DNA of 64,000 bases from Sporosarcina cyprini (GCF_022048975.1 NZ_JAKMHX010000013.1:62001-126000), one strand, 5' to 3'. Shown: positions 43,082 to 51,812, numbered from the stretch's first letter. A program made the numbers and translations. The notes: a model not told the origin generated them from the letters alone.

Positions 43082-43944
43082 GTAAATTTGACGAATTGAA
43101 AAAGGAATATGAGTCTGTAGACATTCCAGAAGAGCTGGCGGGTGTAGTAAAGCGATCCATCCGTGAAGCGAAACAGAAAAAAGCGAAACGGCCAATGATG
43201 AGGAACTGGTTAATTGGCACAGCTGCGGCGGCTGCCCTTTTCGTCGGAAGCATCAATGTCAGCCCTGATTTGGCTAAGGCCATGGCGAAAGTGCCTGTTC
43301 TCGGATCACTTGTTGAAGTGTTAACCGTCCAACAGATTTCATTCAACGAAAAAACATATGATGCAGACGTTTCCACACCGGGCATTACAGGACTTGGCGA
43401 CAAGGACTTGGAGGCTGCTTTGAATGAAAAATATTTGAACGAAAACAAAGCATTATACGAGCAGTTCCAAAAAGACATCGCCGAGCTGGAGAAAACGGGA
43501 GGCGGCCATATGGGAATGGACGTCGGCTACGAAGTCAAAACGGACAACGACCGCATTCTGTCCATCGCGCGCTACGAAGTCAATACCGTCGCTTCTTCCT
43601 CCACTGTCATGAAATATGACACAGTGGATAAGGTGGACAATGTTTTGATTACGTTGCCAAGCCTCTTCAAAAACGATCAATATATCGAAGCAATCAACAA
43701 TTACATTGCAGGCGAAATGAAACGACAAATGGCAGAAGACGAAAACATCTCCTATTTCGGAGCAGACCTTGACGGCTTCACAACAATCAAACCCGATCAA
43801 TCCTTCTACATTAGCGACGAAGGCAAACTCATTATCTCCTTCGATAAATACGAGGTGGCCCCCGGCTATATGGGAATTGTAACATTTGAAATTCCAACCG
43901 ACGTGATTCAAAAACACTTGGTGAGTGATGTGTATATTCACTGA
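43078..43944 (+). CDS. rsiV: Anti-sigma factor RsiV (DUF3298/DUF4163)
   Basis: 288 residues. Seen: a cytosolic N-terminus of about 48 residues (IPEELAGVVKRSIREAK) expected to hold the sigma factor, one membrane helix (LIGTAAAAALFVG), then an extracellular DUF4163-plus-DUF3298 region with TYDADVSTPGITGLGDKDLE and the C-terminal YEVAPGYMGIVTFEIP. The layout and length match B. subtilis RsiV, whose outer domain binds lysozyme. Coupled to sigV. A terminator follows directly. Confidence 0.87.
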   Translation: MSKFDELKKEYESVDIPEELAGVVKRSIREAKQKKAKRPMMRNWLIGTAAAAALFVGSINVSPDLAKAMAKVPVLGSLVEVLTVQQISFNEKTYDADVSTPGITGLGDKDLEAALNEKYLNENKALYEQFQKDIAELEKTGGGHMGMDVGYEVKTDNDRILSIARYEVNTVASSSTVMKYDTVDKVDNVLITLPSLFKNDQYIEAINNYIAGEMKRQMAEDENISYFGADLDGFTTIKPDQSFYISDEGKLIISFDKYEVAPGYMGIVTFEIPTDVIQKHLVSDVYIH

Positions 43945-43949
43945 TAAGC

Positions 43950-43979
43950 ATCCCCGTGCATTGTGCATGGGGATTTTTT
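43950..43979 (+). terminator. Terminator of sigV-rsiV
   Basis: ATCCCC/GGGGAT stem with an inner TGCA/TGCA pairing, followed by six T residues. Confidence 0.85.
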
Positions 43980-44046
43980 ATGTGAAGTGTTGAGGAGCGG
44001 ATGTTCATTGAGTAGAGGCAGGAACCGTGTGAATTCGCTCTAATGT

Positions 44047-44190
44047 CTATCACCGGGTAAATTCCTTCTATCACCGGCTGAATCGTTCCAATCACCGGGT
44101 AATCCCCTTCTATCACCGCCTAAATTATTTCTATCACCGGGTCAACTCTTTCTATCCCCGTCTAATTTGAATTGATCACCCCTTCGTTAC
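44047..44190. repeat. Intergenic tandem array 3: seven units of 21 bp (core CTATCACCGGGTAAAT)
   Basis: Units begin at 44047, 44068, 44089, 44110, 44131, 44152 and 44173, a strict 21-bp period. The core CTATCACCG is conserved in most units (variants CAATCACCG, CTATCCCCG, TGATCACCC). The following triplet alternates GGT and GCT/CCT/TCT, giving a 42-bp higher-order unit. It lies between the sigV-rsiV terminator and a small membrane protein gene, both on the plus strand. Confidence 0.93.
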
Positions 44191-44276
44191 AATTCCGCAA
44201 AGAAAATTCTATGCTCTGGGAACATCCTTTTTCATGTTACGTTCTAGTAAAAAAGAAAAGTATAGGAGGTTCTTAC

Positions 44277-44561
44277 ATGAAATTCACCTTATGGATTGCC
44301 TTACTATTTGCCATGATCGGGGGACTCTTCGGTTATTTCTTCCAAGACATGTTTTATTGGACCGGTCATTCTTTCTTATGGTTTAACGCCGGAGCTGGGT
44401 TCGCTGTTCTTTTTTCACTAGCAGCGATTATGTTAGTCATATTCAAGCACTTCAAAAAGGGCTCTACATCACAAGATGCGCTTTTGCTAGTAATCATTCT
44501 TCCGGTTGCGATTGCGACTTTATTTTGGACGATTTTCGTTTATGCTATGTGGCAAGGTTAA
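44277..44561 (+). CDS. Small three-helix membrane protein
   Basis: 94 residues with hydrophobic segments at about 3-19, 33-55 and 66-88 and a short basic loop FKHFKKGST. A perfect AGGAGG lies seven bases before the ATG of MKFTLWIALL; longer in-frame starts upstream run into array 3. No family recognised. It stands alone with a terminator shared with the DinB-like gene. Confidence 0.75.
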   Translation: MKFTLWIALLFAMIGGLFGYFFQDMFYWTGHSFLWFNAGAGFAVLFSLAAIMLVIFKHFKKGSTSQDALLLVIILPVAIATLFWTIFVYAMWQG

Positions 44562-44575
44562 TTCCCATAAAAAAA

Positions 44576-44602
44576 ATCCCAATGCTTTAATCGCATTGGG
44601 AT
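44576..44602. terminator. Bidirectional terminator
   Basis: Perfect ATCCCAATGC/GCATTGGGAT stem with a seven-base loop; eight T residues follow on the minus strand. Confidence 0.9.
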
Positions 44603-45135
44603 CAGTCGTTCCGTCCACCGACTGGCTCGAAAGGACGGTTCTCCATTTTCAATTCGTCAATTGTCTTCCGGAGACGCTTTAAATGGCATTTTTCGTAGAG
44701 TCCGATGAACGGAAACCATTGGATGAGCGGGAGATGCCCGTAGTTCGGATGGGCAAATGATTTGTCCCGCAATGCATCTTTGCAGCTGGCATCATATACG
44801 TCTAGCAGATAGATTCTAGAATTATGAAGCTCTTCTTTTAAATCTGCAATTGTTTTATAGTGGTCCGTCGGATGTGTCTGCTCCGGCAGGTTCACGTTTA
44901 CGACCCGGTCGCTCGCCAATAGGATGAGCTTTTTAGAAGCCCGGAGGCTATCCGGGTTTTTCATTTCCCTCAATATCTTTGTTGCTATATAAGTTTCCAT
45001 CAACGTCAGATGCTCCAGGATCTGTTTAGGGGACCAGCCGCCGCCAGATGGTTTGCCGTTAAATTCTTCATCTGTTAATCCTTCGAGTGCCTGATAGATT
45101 TTTCTCCGGATTTTACTATTGCCTTCGAAAACCAT
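44602..45135 (-). CDS. DinB-superfamily (four-helix, metal-binding) protein
   Basis: 177 residues, DinB_2/YfiT-like four-helix bundle. Seen: WSPKQILEHLTLMETYI with the first metal His, then a C-terminal IGLYEKCHLKRLRKT with the second His-type site; a third His lies in the middle (HPTDHYKTI). Members include thiol-dependent transferases using bacillithiol, and proteins of unknown role. No neighbour gives a function. ATG at 45133-45135. Confidence 0.8.
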   Translation of the reverse strand: MVFEGNSKIRRKIYQALEGLTDEEFNGKPSGGGWSPKQILEHLTLMETYIATKILREMKNPDSLRASKKLILLASDRVVNVNLPEQTHPTDHYKTIADLKEELHNSRIYLLDVYDASCKDALRDKSFAHPNYGHLPLIQWFPFIGLYEKCHLKRLRKTIDELKMENRPFEPVGGRND

Positions 45136-45337
45136 TTCATCTCTCCCTCATTTGCTAATGAAATAGAGTGTCATCCGGTACGACTATGCACCGGTTATCC
45201 AAATTCATTCCCACATCATAAACCCTTTTGCAGGAAATTTAAAGTCCTACGCACAAATTCAGAAAAGTGAATGTCAGTTTGTCAATCAAAGCGACTCAGC
45301 GCCTTCTTGGCTTATCCTAAAATGAATCAAACCGGTC

Positions 45338-45949
45338 CTATTTGACGATATTTAAAGTGAACTCCAAATCTGCTTTCAAATGCTGCTCCATTAACCGTCC
45401 GGCTTCCTCGATTTCCCGATTGCGGATGGCCTCGCAAATTTGTTCATGCTCCTCGAGCAGAAACGGACGTTTGTGGAAGACAACAGCCCTGCTGAACAAA
45501 TAGATGATGGACTGCATTTTATCTACGGTTTCAATCATGATCGGGTTTCGGCTCTCCTTGACAATCAAGTCATGGAATCGTTTATTCGCCTTGACAATTT
45601 CATCATGTGTCCCGGTTTTCGCCTGTTCAATGGAGGCTTTCAACTTCTCGATGTCTTCTTCCACCATGTACGTCGCAGCCATCTTGGCGGCATGACTTTC
45701 AATGAGCATCCTCATTTGGAAAATGTGGCGCATGTCCTGTTCTGTCGGTTTGATCACCTTTTTTCGTTTGATCAACCCTTCCTGCTCCAGGCGGCGGATG
45801 GCTTCACGAATCGGAGTTCGGCTTACTCCAATCTCCTCAGCCAATCGTTCCTCCACCAGCTTCATGCCGCCGGGATACGAACCCGTAACAATTTGCTCCC
45901 GAATCGTTTCGTACGCCAGCAACTGTGCGGTTCCCGCATGCTGTTCCAT
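45338..45949 (-). CDS. GntR-family (FadR-type) regulator of the sugar-acid operon
   Basis: 203 residues. Seen: N-terminal winged helix EERLAEEIGVSRTPIREAIRRLEQEGL, then an FCD-type all-helical ligand domain with metal-binding-type Asp/His positions (RFHDLIVKESRN, EEHEQICEAI). The start MEQHAGTAQ follows GGGGGTG. Divergent from the dehydrogenase-kinase-permease operon; three TTGTATACAA-like boxes lie between, so it very likely represses that operon and itself. Inducer probably a sugar acid (inference). Confidence 0.88.
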   Translation of the reverse strand: MEQHAGTAQLLAYETIREQIVTGSYPGGMKLVEERLAEEIGVSRTPIREAIRRLEQEGLIKRKKVIKPTEQDMRHIFQMRMLIESHAAKMAATYMVEEDIEKLKASIEQAKTGTHDEIVKANKRFHDLIVKESRNPIMIETVDKMQSIIYLFSRAVVFHKRPFLLEEHEQICEAIRNREIEEAGRLMEQHLKADLEFTLNIVK

Positions 45950-45972
45950 GTCGCACCCCCTGTTCTTACCCA

Positions 45973-46058
45973 TAGTATACAGGATGATGGACAAGAACAG
46001 GTTATTGTATGCAATTATAATCGTATTGTATACAAGTCAGAATTATTATTGTATACTC
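45973..46058. promoter_or_regulatory. Cluster of GntR operator-like boxes
   Basis: TTGTATACAA at 46026-46035 is a perfect palindrome. TTGTATACTC at 46049-46058 and TAGTATACAG at 45973-45982 are related half-degenerate copies. All lie between the divergent regulator and dehydrogenase genes, as expected for FadR-type GntR sites. Confidence 0.7.
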
Positions 46059-46094
46059 AAATTGCAATTCGACAGATACGAAGGAGGCTTTCCC

Positions 46095-46988
46095 ATGAAA
46101 GTTGGTTTTGTTGGTCTAGGAATCATGGGCCGTCCGATGGTCCTCAATTTGCTGAAGGCCGGTTTTGAAGTTCGCGCGTTCGACGTGAGTGAAGAAGCAC
46201 GAAAGGCCGTTGTTATAGAGGGTGCCCAAGAGGCAAAAACGCCAAGAGAGGCGGCAGATGGAAGCGATTTCATCATTACAATGCTGCCGAACGCTAAAAT
46301 TGTGGAACACGTATTATTTGGCCCTGAAGGTGTCGCAGAAGGTTTGCAGGCGGGTTCCATTGTCATTGATATGAGCTCAGTATCCCCTGTCGACTCAGTT
46401 GCCTGCGCGGAGAAATTGAAGGCATATGACGCTTCCTTCCTCGATGCTCCGGTAAGCGGTGGCCAGCCGAAAGCAGAAGACGGCACTCTGTCCATTATGG
46501 TAGGCGGCGACGAAGAGGCACTCGCTAAAAGCCGTCCAGTACTGGAAGCGATGGGAAGCGATGTAACGCATGTTGGCGGTAGCGGAAGCGGCTCTACGAC
46601 AAAGCTCGCGAATCAAATCCTAGTGAACGTCACAATGGCCGCAATGTCCGAAGCGGTTGTGCTTGCTGCCAAAGCTGGCGTTGATATTGAAAAAATGTAC
46701 CAAGCGATCCGTGGCGGACTTGCCGGAAGTGCGGTACTCGATGCCAAAATCCCGCTGATCCTGGAACGAAATTTTGCACCAGGCGGACGGATTGATATTA
46801 ATATGAAAGATTTAACGAATGTCGTGAACGCAGGCCGTGACATTGGCGTGCCGATGCCGCTCACATCAAATGTCCTTGAAATGTTCCATGCGCTTAAAGT
46901 GGATGGTAAAGAGACAGATGACCATTCGGGTGTCATCCAGTATTACGAGAAGTTGGCGAATTTCGAAGTGCCGAAAGGCGGGAAATAA
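46095..46988 (+). CDS. 2-hydroxyacid (beta-hydroxyacid) dehydrogenase, GarR/LtnD-like
   Basis: 297 residues. NAD(P)-dependent oxidation of a sugar acid or reduction of tartronate semialdehyde. Seen: Rossmann GFVGLGIMGRPM, substrate-binding DAPVSGGQPKAEDGTL, GSGSTTKLANQ with the catalytic Lys, and the C-terminal IDINMKDL. The ATG at 46095 follows AAGGAGG. With the DUF1537 kinase next to it, an L-threonate/D-erythronate dehydrogenase role (LtnD/DenD type) is more likely than glycerate metabolism, but the sequence alone does not decide. Confidence 0.88.
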   Translation: MKVGFVGLGIMGRPMVLNLLKAGFEVRAFDVSEEARKAVVIEGAQEAKTPREAADGSDFIITMLPNAKIVEHVLFGPEGVAEGLQAGSIVIDMSSVSPVDSVACAEKLKAYDASFLDAPVSGGQPKAEDGTLSIMVGGDEEALAKSRPVLEAMGSDVTHVGGSGSGSTTKLANQILVNVTMAAMSEAVVLAAKAGVDIEKMYQAIRGGLAGSAVLDAKIPLILERNFAPGGRIDINMKDLTNVVNAGRDIGVPMPLTSNVLEMFHALKVDGKETDDHSGVIQYYEKLANFEVPKGGK

Positions 46989-46990
46989 TC

Positions 46991-48409
46991 GTGGCGAATA
47001 TAGCGGAACAGGTCCAGCAGCTCCCGAACTATAGCGAGGAACTTGAAAAGTTATGGCAGCAGGAACGTCCTTCATTCACCCAAAAGATCATTGTGCTCGA
47101 CGATGATCCAACGGGTGTCCAGACGGTGCATGGCATTCCGGTCTTTACGGACTGGTCACTGGAAACGATTCGTGCAGTGTTCCACGAAGAACGCCAAATG
47201 GTGTTTCTATTAACTAACTCGAGATCCTTTTCGCCTGATGAGACAAGAAAAGTGCATACGGATATCGCTGAACGGATTGCGAAGGTTTCGACAGAAATGA
47301 AGCTGCCTTTCCTGTTGATCAGTCGCGGGGATTCCACGTTGCGCGGCCATTACCCACTCGAAACGGAAGTATTGCGAGAAACGTTGGAAAGCAATATGGG
47401 ACAAGAGATCGACGGAGAGATTATTTTGCCGTTCTTTAAAGAAGGCGGCCGGGAAACAATCGGTGATATCCATTACGTTAAGCAAGGCGGCGACTATGTG
47501 CCTGCCGGAGAGACCGAATTTGCGAAAGACCGGATGTTCGGCTTCCAAAGCAACGATTTGAAACAATGGATAGCCGAAAAAACCGAAGGCGCTTATCCGG
47601 CAGATAACGTTGTATCCATTTCCTTGGAGGAATTGCGCTCGCTCTCCATTGATTTGATTGCTGATAAATTATTCCGTCTAAGTAGCTTTCAAAAAGTAGT
47701 CGTCAACGCCGTCTCTGAAGACGATGTCAAAGCCTTTTCCATTGCCCTCTTGCGGGCGATTGCAAAAGGGAAACGGTTTTTATTCCGTACGGCTGCTTCC
47801 TTTACGAAAGTCATTGGCGACGTTTCAAGCAAACCGTATTTGACCAAGAGCGAACTGGTCAATGAAGCCTCCAACAACGGTGGATTGATCATCGTCGGCT
47901 CTCACGTACAGAAGACAACCGATCAGCTGAATGAGCTTCGTCATGTATCGGGCATTCATTTCATCGAATTTGATTGCCATCTCGTCCAAAACGGCAATGA
48001 GTTTACAGACGAACAAGCGCGCATTCAGCAACTCATCAATCAGAAAATCAGTGAGGGCCAGACGGTTTGTGTTTACACATCCCGACAGCGGCTCGACTTG
48101 GGTGAAGGCCGGAAAGAGGAAGAGCTGGCTTTGTCCGTCTCCATTTCCGATGCGATGACGCGGTTCGTCCACAATTGTAATCCGAGCCCATCCTATGTAA
48201 TCGCGAAAGGCGGCATCACGTCAAGCGACGTTGGGACAAAAGGGTTAGGTGTAAAGAAAGCGGAAGTGATGGGGCAGGTCGCTCCTGGTGTTCCTGTTTG
48301 GCAGACAGGTCCGGAGAGTCGTTTCCCGGGCATCCCTTATATTATCTTCCCGGGTAACGTCGGTGAAGTAGATACATTAAAGAAAGTCGTTCAAGAATTG
48401 GAATCTTAA
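46991..48409 (+). CDS. Four-carbon sugar-acid kinase (DUF1537, OtnK/DtnK-like)
   Basis: 472 residues. Phosphorylates a four-carbon acid sugar in known family members. Seen: N-terminal IIVLDDDPTGVQT (the sugar-binding Asp-rich motif), SRGDSTLRGHYP, and the C-terminal nucleotide-binding YVIAKGGITSSDVGTKGLG and FPGNVG. The start is GTG two bases after the dehydrogenase stop, with AAAGGCGGG before it. It differs from the classic ~420-residue OtnK by additional N-terminal residues. Exact substrate (3-oxo-tetronate, threonate or other) unknown. Confidence 0.88.
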   Translation: MANIAEQVQQLPNYSEELEKLWQQERPSFTQKIIVLDDDPTGVQTVHGIPVFTDWSLETIRAVFHEERQMVFLLTNSRSFSPDETRKVHTDIAERIAKVSTEMKLPFLLISRGDSTLRGHYPLETEVLRETLESNMGQEIDGEIILPFFKEGGRETIGDIHYVKQGGDYVPAGETEFAKDRMFGFQSNDLKQWIAEKTEGAYPADNVVSISLEELRSLSIDLIADKLFRLSSFQKVVVNAVSEDDVKAFSIALLRAIAKGKRFLFRTAASFTKVIGDVSSKPYLTKSELVNEASNNGGLIIVGSHVQKTTDQLNELRHVSGIHFIEFDCHLVQNGNEFTDEQARIQQLINQKISEGQTVCVYTSRQRLDLGEGRKEEELALSVSISDAMTRFVHNCNPSPSYVIAKGGITSSDVGTKGLGVKKAEVMGQVAPGVPVWQTGPESRFPGIPYIIFPGNVGEVDTLKKVVQELES

Positions 48410-48428
48410 AGAGAAAAGGGGTTATGAA

Positions 48429-49778
48429 ATGGTTGAAGGCAATATGCTCATTGTGATTTTCCTCCTGGCGTTGGCCGCATTGTTTTTCTTGATTCTCAAA
48501 TTAAAAGTTGAGCCGTTCATTTCACTGATCAGCGTGGCTCTCGTTGCTGCCCTGGCACTCGGCTTCCCGCTTGCGGATATTCCGAAAACCGTCGCGACGG
48601 GCTTCGGGAATACGTTAACTGGCGTCGGGATTCTTATCGGTCTCGGTGTCGTCTTCGGACAATTCTTAGGTGTTTCGGGTGCAATTGAGAAGATTGCCCA
48701 AGCCGTGTTGCGTGTGTTCGGCATCAAACGGTCGGCGGCAGGACTGTCCTTGACAGGGGTCGCCGTATCGATTCCCGTTTTCTTTGACGCTGCATTTGTC
48801 ATTTTGAGCGGATTAGTCAGAAGCTTGTCCAGAAGAACTGGCATCTCGATTGTCACTTTCGTTACGGCACTCGGTATCGGTTTGATTGTCTCTCATAGTA
48901 TGATCGCACCGACGCCTGGACCGCTCGTCGTTGCGGAAAACACGGGGGCAGATCTCGGCCTCTTCATTCTGTACGGAATCATTTGTGCGATCCCTGCCGC
49001 TATGGTGGGCGGGTACTTGTACGGCACATTCATCGGTAAGCGAATCAAAACGGACGCAGATGTTACGGAAGAAGAAATGATTGCCGATCCGGTCGCTGCA
49101 CCGCGGAAAGAAATTTCCACTGGCTTATCGTTTTTCATGCTCGGCTTGCCGATCATTTTGATCCTATTGAATACCGTGACCCAATTATGGCTGGAGGAAG
49201 GGACACTATCCCACATCCTCGGGTTCATCGGGGATAAAAACGTTGCCTTGCTCATTAGTGTAATTGTCGCGCTTATTGTATTGCGCCCTTATATTTCGGT
49301 TCCATACAAGGATCTCTATGACGAAGCCATCAACTCTGCCGGGATGATTATTCTCGTTACCGGCGCAGGTGGAGCATTCGGCACCGTCATTAACCAAAGC
49401 GGCATCGGCGATTACTTGATTGGCACGATGCAAGGATGGAGCATTCCTGTGCTCGTTCTGGCATTCATTTTTTCTCAGATTCTACGGGCTTCCCTCGGTT
49501 CTGCGACAGTCGCGCTCGTTACGACTTCCTCTATTTTGGGACCGATGGCCGTCGAACTCGGCGCCTCTCCGATTTTACTCGGACTCGCCATCTGTGCAGG
49601 GGCAATCGGATTGTCCTTGCCGAACGACTCGGGCTTTTGGGTTGTTAATAAATTCGGGCGTCTCACGATTCCCCAAACGATTCAAGCCTGGTCTGTCGGC
49701 GGCTTCATCGCCGGCCTGACTGCGCTTGCCATGGTCTACCTACTCAGTTTGTTCAGTGGCATCTTGCCAGGTATCTGA
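48429..49778 (+). CDS. GntP-family sugar-acid permease
   Basis: 449 residues, about 12-14 membrane segments. Gluconate:H+ symporter family. Seen: FFDAAFVILSGL, LIVSHSMIAPTPGPLVVAEN (the conserved GntP signature) and a C-terminal SLPNDSGFWVV. As the third gene of a regulator-dehydrogenase-kinase group it probably imports the substrate sugar acid. GGGG seven bases before the ATG. Strong terminator follows. Confidence 0.9.
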   Translation: MVEGNMLIVIFLLALAALFFLILKLKVEPFISLISVALVAALALGFPLADIPKTVATGFGNTLTGVGILIGLGVVFGQFLGVSGAIEKIAQAVLRVFGIKRSAAGLSLTGVAVSIPVFFDAAFVILSGLVRSLSRRTGISIVTFVTALGIGLIVSHSMIAPTPGPLVVAENTGADLGLFILYGIICAIPAAMVGGYLYGTFIGKRIKTDADVTEEEMIADPVAAPRKEISTGLSFFMLGLPIILILLNTVTQLWLEEGTLSHILGFIGDKNVALLISVIVALIVLRPYISVPYKDLYDEAINSAGMIILVTGAGGAFGTVINQSGIGDYLIGTMQGWSIPVLVLAFIFSQILRASLGSATVALVTTSSILGPMAVELGASPILLGLAICAGAIGLSLPNDSGFWVVNKFGRLTIPQTIQAWSVGGFIAGLTALAMVYLLSLFSGILPGI

Positions 49779-49788
49779 TGTTAAAAGT

Positions 49789-49826
49789 CGGTAAGAGAAG
49801 GCACTCCTTCCCTTACCGGCATTTTT
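49789..49826. terminator. Bidirectional terminator
   Basis: CGGTAAG/CTTACCG stem continued by GAAGG/CCTTC with a mismatch, then TTTTT; between converging genes. Confidence 0.85.
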
Positions 49827-50757
49827 AATTTACTTCGGCTGCTTGAAAAGCCAGTGTCTGCCTGAGCCCTTCCTCATACGGCGTTCTCGGGAGAGCCCCG
49901 ATCTCCCTTTCATATTTGCGGCCATCAAGTTGGAATGGATGCTCGTATAAATAGGACAGTTCAAGAAATTCCCGCATAAATGGATTGAAGAGGCCGGCTA
50001 ATCGGATCATTCGCTTTGTAACCGAGCTGACTTTTTTATCATAGCCAGTCAGACTACGGATCATATCGACGAGTTCATTTCCCGTCACCAGACGCTCGCC
50101 GGGAATATTCCAGTTTTGGCCGTATGCGCTCTCGTTCATCGCCAGTTCTACAAGCGCCTTGGCGCCGTCCGGAGTAAAAATGAATTCCCGTGGGATATCC
50201 AAACTGCCTACATACCCCGATTTTTTATTTAATAGGACACTTTTAAGTGTATGATGGAGAATCGTATTGCCAGCATGCGGTCCATAGAAGTCTGGAAAAT
50301 GAGCAATGATATAAGGAATTTCGGATGCTTTTAGCTCCTGCTCCAACGCCAAGCGTAGCTTTCCCTTTTTTGTGTGCGGATTTTTCTCGGTCTCCTCTGA
50401 AACTCTTTTGCCATCTTGCCTGCCGTAAGCATAGACATTGTCCACTACGACAAGCTTACGTCCTTTTGCCACATCCATCACATTCCTCATAATGCGCGGC
50501 AGTTTTTCATTCCACTGCTCATAGGAAATGCTCACGGAATGGAAGACTGTATCGACATCTGCTGACGCCATGTACACCACTTCCCTGTCCAGTACATCCC
50601 CAGGCTGGATTCTGACGAATGGATTTGAAGCAAACAATGACTGCAGCTTCGCTTCGTTTCTTGCAAATGCAACTACCTCTATACCTCTTCCAGTCAATTC
50701 ATTGACAAGAGAATATCCCATTCCTCCTGAAGCTCCAAGGACAATCGCTTTTTTCAT
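49825..50757 (-). CDS. NAD(P)-dependent epimerase/dehydratase-like (extended SDR) protein
   Basis: 310 residues. Seen: GASGGMGYSL nucleotide-binding loop at residues 8-17, VVVDNVYAYGR where the SDR Tyr lies, and a C-terminal ALPRTPYEEGLRQTL. It resembles YeeZ/atypical extended SDR proteins acting on unknown substrates. A copy of the TetR-type operator lies 19 bases upstream of its ATG, so it is a predicted target of the adjacent repressor. AGGAGG before the ATG. Confidence 0.85.
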   Translation of the reverse strand: MKKAIVLGASGGMGYSLVNELTGRGIEVVAFARNEAKLQSLFASNPFVRIQPGDVLDREVVYMASADVDTVFHSVSISYEQWNEKLPRIMRNVMDVAKGRKLVVVDNVYAYGRQDGKRVSEETEKNPHTKKGKLRLALEQELKASEIPYIIAHFPDFYGPHAGNTILHHTLKSVLLNKKSGYVGSLDIPREFIFTPDGAKALVELAMNESAYGQNWNIPGERLVTGNELVDMIRSLTGYDKKVSSVTKRMIRLAGLFNPFMREFLELSYLYEHPFQLDGRKYEREIGALPRTPYEEGLRQTLAFQAAEVN

Positions 50758-50775
50758 TCTTATTCCTCCTTTTAA

Positions 50776-50790
50776 TTAACCACTGTTCAA
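50776..50790. promoter_or_regulatory. TetR-type operator copy 1 (upstream of SDR gene)
   Basis: TTAACCACTGTTCAA, one base different from the two other copies. The palindrome TTGA-N-CA-N-TG-N-TCAA is otherwise kept. Confidence 0.85.
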
Positions 50791-50810
50791 TTAAATTCAA
50801 AAAGGGACCA

Positions 50811-51377
50811 TTACATCCCCTTCATCAAGAAAGCCACATGCGCCTCCGCTAAAACCTGCACATCGTCAAATGTTTGGGAGGTGTAGCAATAATACGATAC
50901 AAATCCATGCAGTGATAAAAACAAACACCACATATTTTTAATGGTCATCTGGCCATTCGTCAGCAAATGCAAGGCGTCCGCAAACTTCTCGTAGCTTTGA
51001 TTCGGATGATCCTGCAAATAGCCTTGCACTTCTTGATCCTTCAGCATGAACATCATTTCATAATGGCTTTTGTTTTGAAGGCCGAACTTGATATACTTCA
51101 ATAAAATCTCACGGCATTTTTCCAGAGGCTGCGAGTCAGTTGCCATGATCTCATCAATGAGAATATCCAACTTTGAAAAATCATATGAGACGACCGCTTG
51201 GAATAAATCCGCCTTGTTCTTGAAATGATAATAAATGGCGCCATGACTGCACTTTAATTCGGTTGCCACTTGCCTCATCGATGTTTTGTCATACCCATTT
51301 TCAATGAACAGCTGCCGGGCCGTGTCCAGTATGGCTTCCCTCGTCAGCTCTTCATTGGCCGTTCTTCTTGCAGACAT
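50811..51377 (-). CDS. TetR/AcrR-family repressor
   Basis: 188 residues. Seen: N-terminal HTH ELTREAILDTARQLFIENGYDKTSMRQVATELKCSHGAIYYHF pattern (positions about 9-51) and a divergent ligand domain. The start MSARRTANE follows AGGAGGAG. A 15-bp palindrome present upstream of this gene, the SDR gene and the YrdB-like gene is the evident operator, so it should repress itself and both neighbours. The ligand is unknown. Confidence 0.9.
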   Translation of the reverse strand: MSARRTANEELTREAILDTARQLFIENGYDKTSMRQVATELKCSHGAIYYHFKNKADLFQAVVSYDFSKLDILIDEIMATDSQPLEKCREILLKYIKFGLQNKSHYEMMFMLKDQEVQGYLQDHPNQSYEKFADALHLLTNGQMTIKNMWCLFLSLHGFVSYYCYTSQTFDDVQVLAEAHVAFLMKGM

Positions 51378-51393
51378 TTGAGCTCCTCCTTGA

Positions 51394-51408
51394 TTGACCA
51401 CTGTTCAA
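51394..51408. promoter_or_regulatory. TetR-type operator copy 2 (upstream of its own gene)
   Basis: TTGACCACTGTTCAA: six of seven base pairs symmetric around a central C. Identical to copy 3. Confidence 0.88.
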
Positions 51409-51447
51409 TTCAGAGTAAAACAAACGCCTACTTTTCGCAAGAATCAC

Positions 51448-51789
51448 CTACTGCTCCCAAACCGATATGAAAATCCGGTTCACTACAACAAGTAGCCCAT
51501 ACCCCCATCCAAGCACTCCTTTCCCAATAAAAAGAAGTAACACTGCCGGAGTTAGAAAAATAATGCCCTCTAGTACTGCATGAAGGCTCGCTGGTACCTG
51601 TACTGCTGCTTGAGGAGAACCGAATAATCCCCAAATGACTGCAACGCTGAAAGGCAGCCCTATAGATAATCCAATTTTCATCATTGGTGTTGCCCCTAAT
51701 TTATACCCTGCATATCCATAGATGGCCAGCCCGAACAGCTCTAACAGAAAGCGCAGCATGATGTTGATTGTTTGCAACCCTACTAGAAT
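51448..51789 (-). CDS. YrdB-like (DUF2568) small membrane protein with probable ATT start
   Basis: 113 residues with four membrane segments. Seen: LRFLLELFGLAIYGYAGYK near the N-terminus, GLPFSVAVIWGLFGSPQAAV and a Leu/Val-rich end, as in the YrdB family. No ATG, GTG or TTG stands at a proper distance from the only ribosome site, a perfect AGGAGGTGAT. The codon eight bases after GGAGG is ATT (51787-51789) and places the first helix as in relatives. A TTG 12 bases further in and an ATG later are poorer choices. Third predicted target of the TetR repressor. Function unknown. Confidence 0.78.
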   Translation of the reverse strand: MLVGLQTINIMLRFLLELFGLAIYGYAGYKLGATPMMKIGLSIGLPFSVAVIWGLFGSPQAAVQVPASLHAVLEGIIFLTPAVLLLFIGKGVLGWGYGLLVVVNRIFISVWEQ

Positions 51790-51812
51790 GTAAATCACCT
51801 CCTGGCATTTAT

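Noticed and set aside
45702..46094. N-terminal extension of the dehydrogenase frame to 45702
   Set aside because: It covers the divergent regulator gene and the operator boxes; the Rossmann motif begins right at the ATG at 46095.
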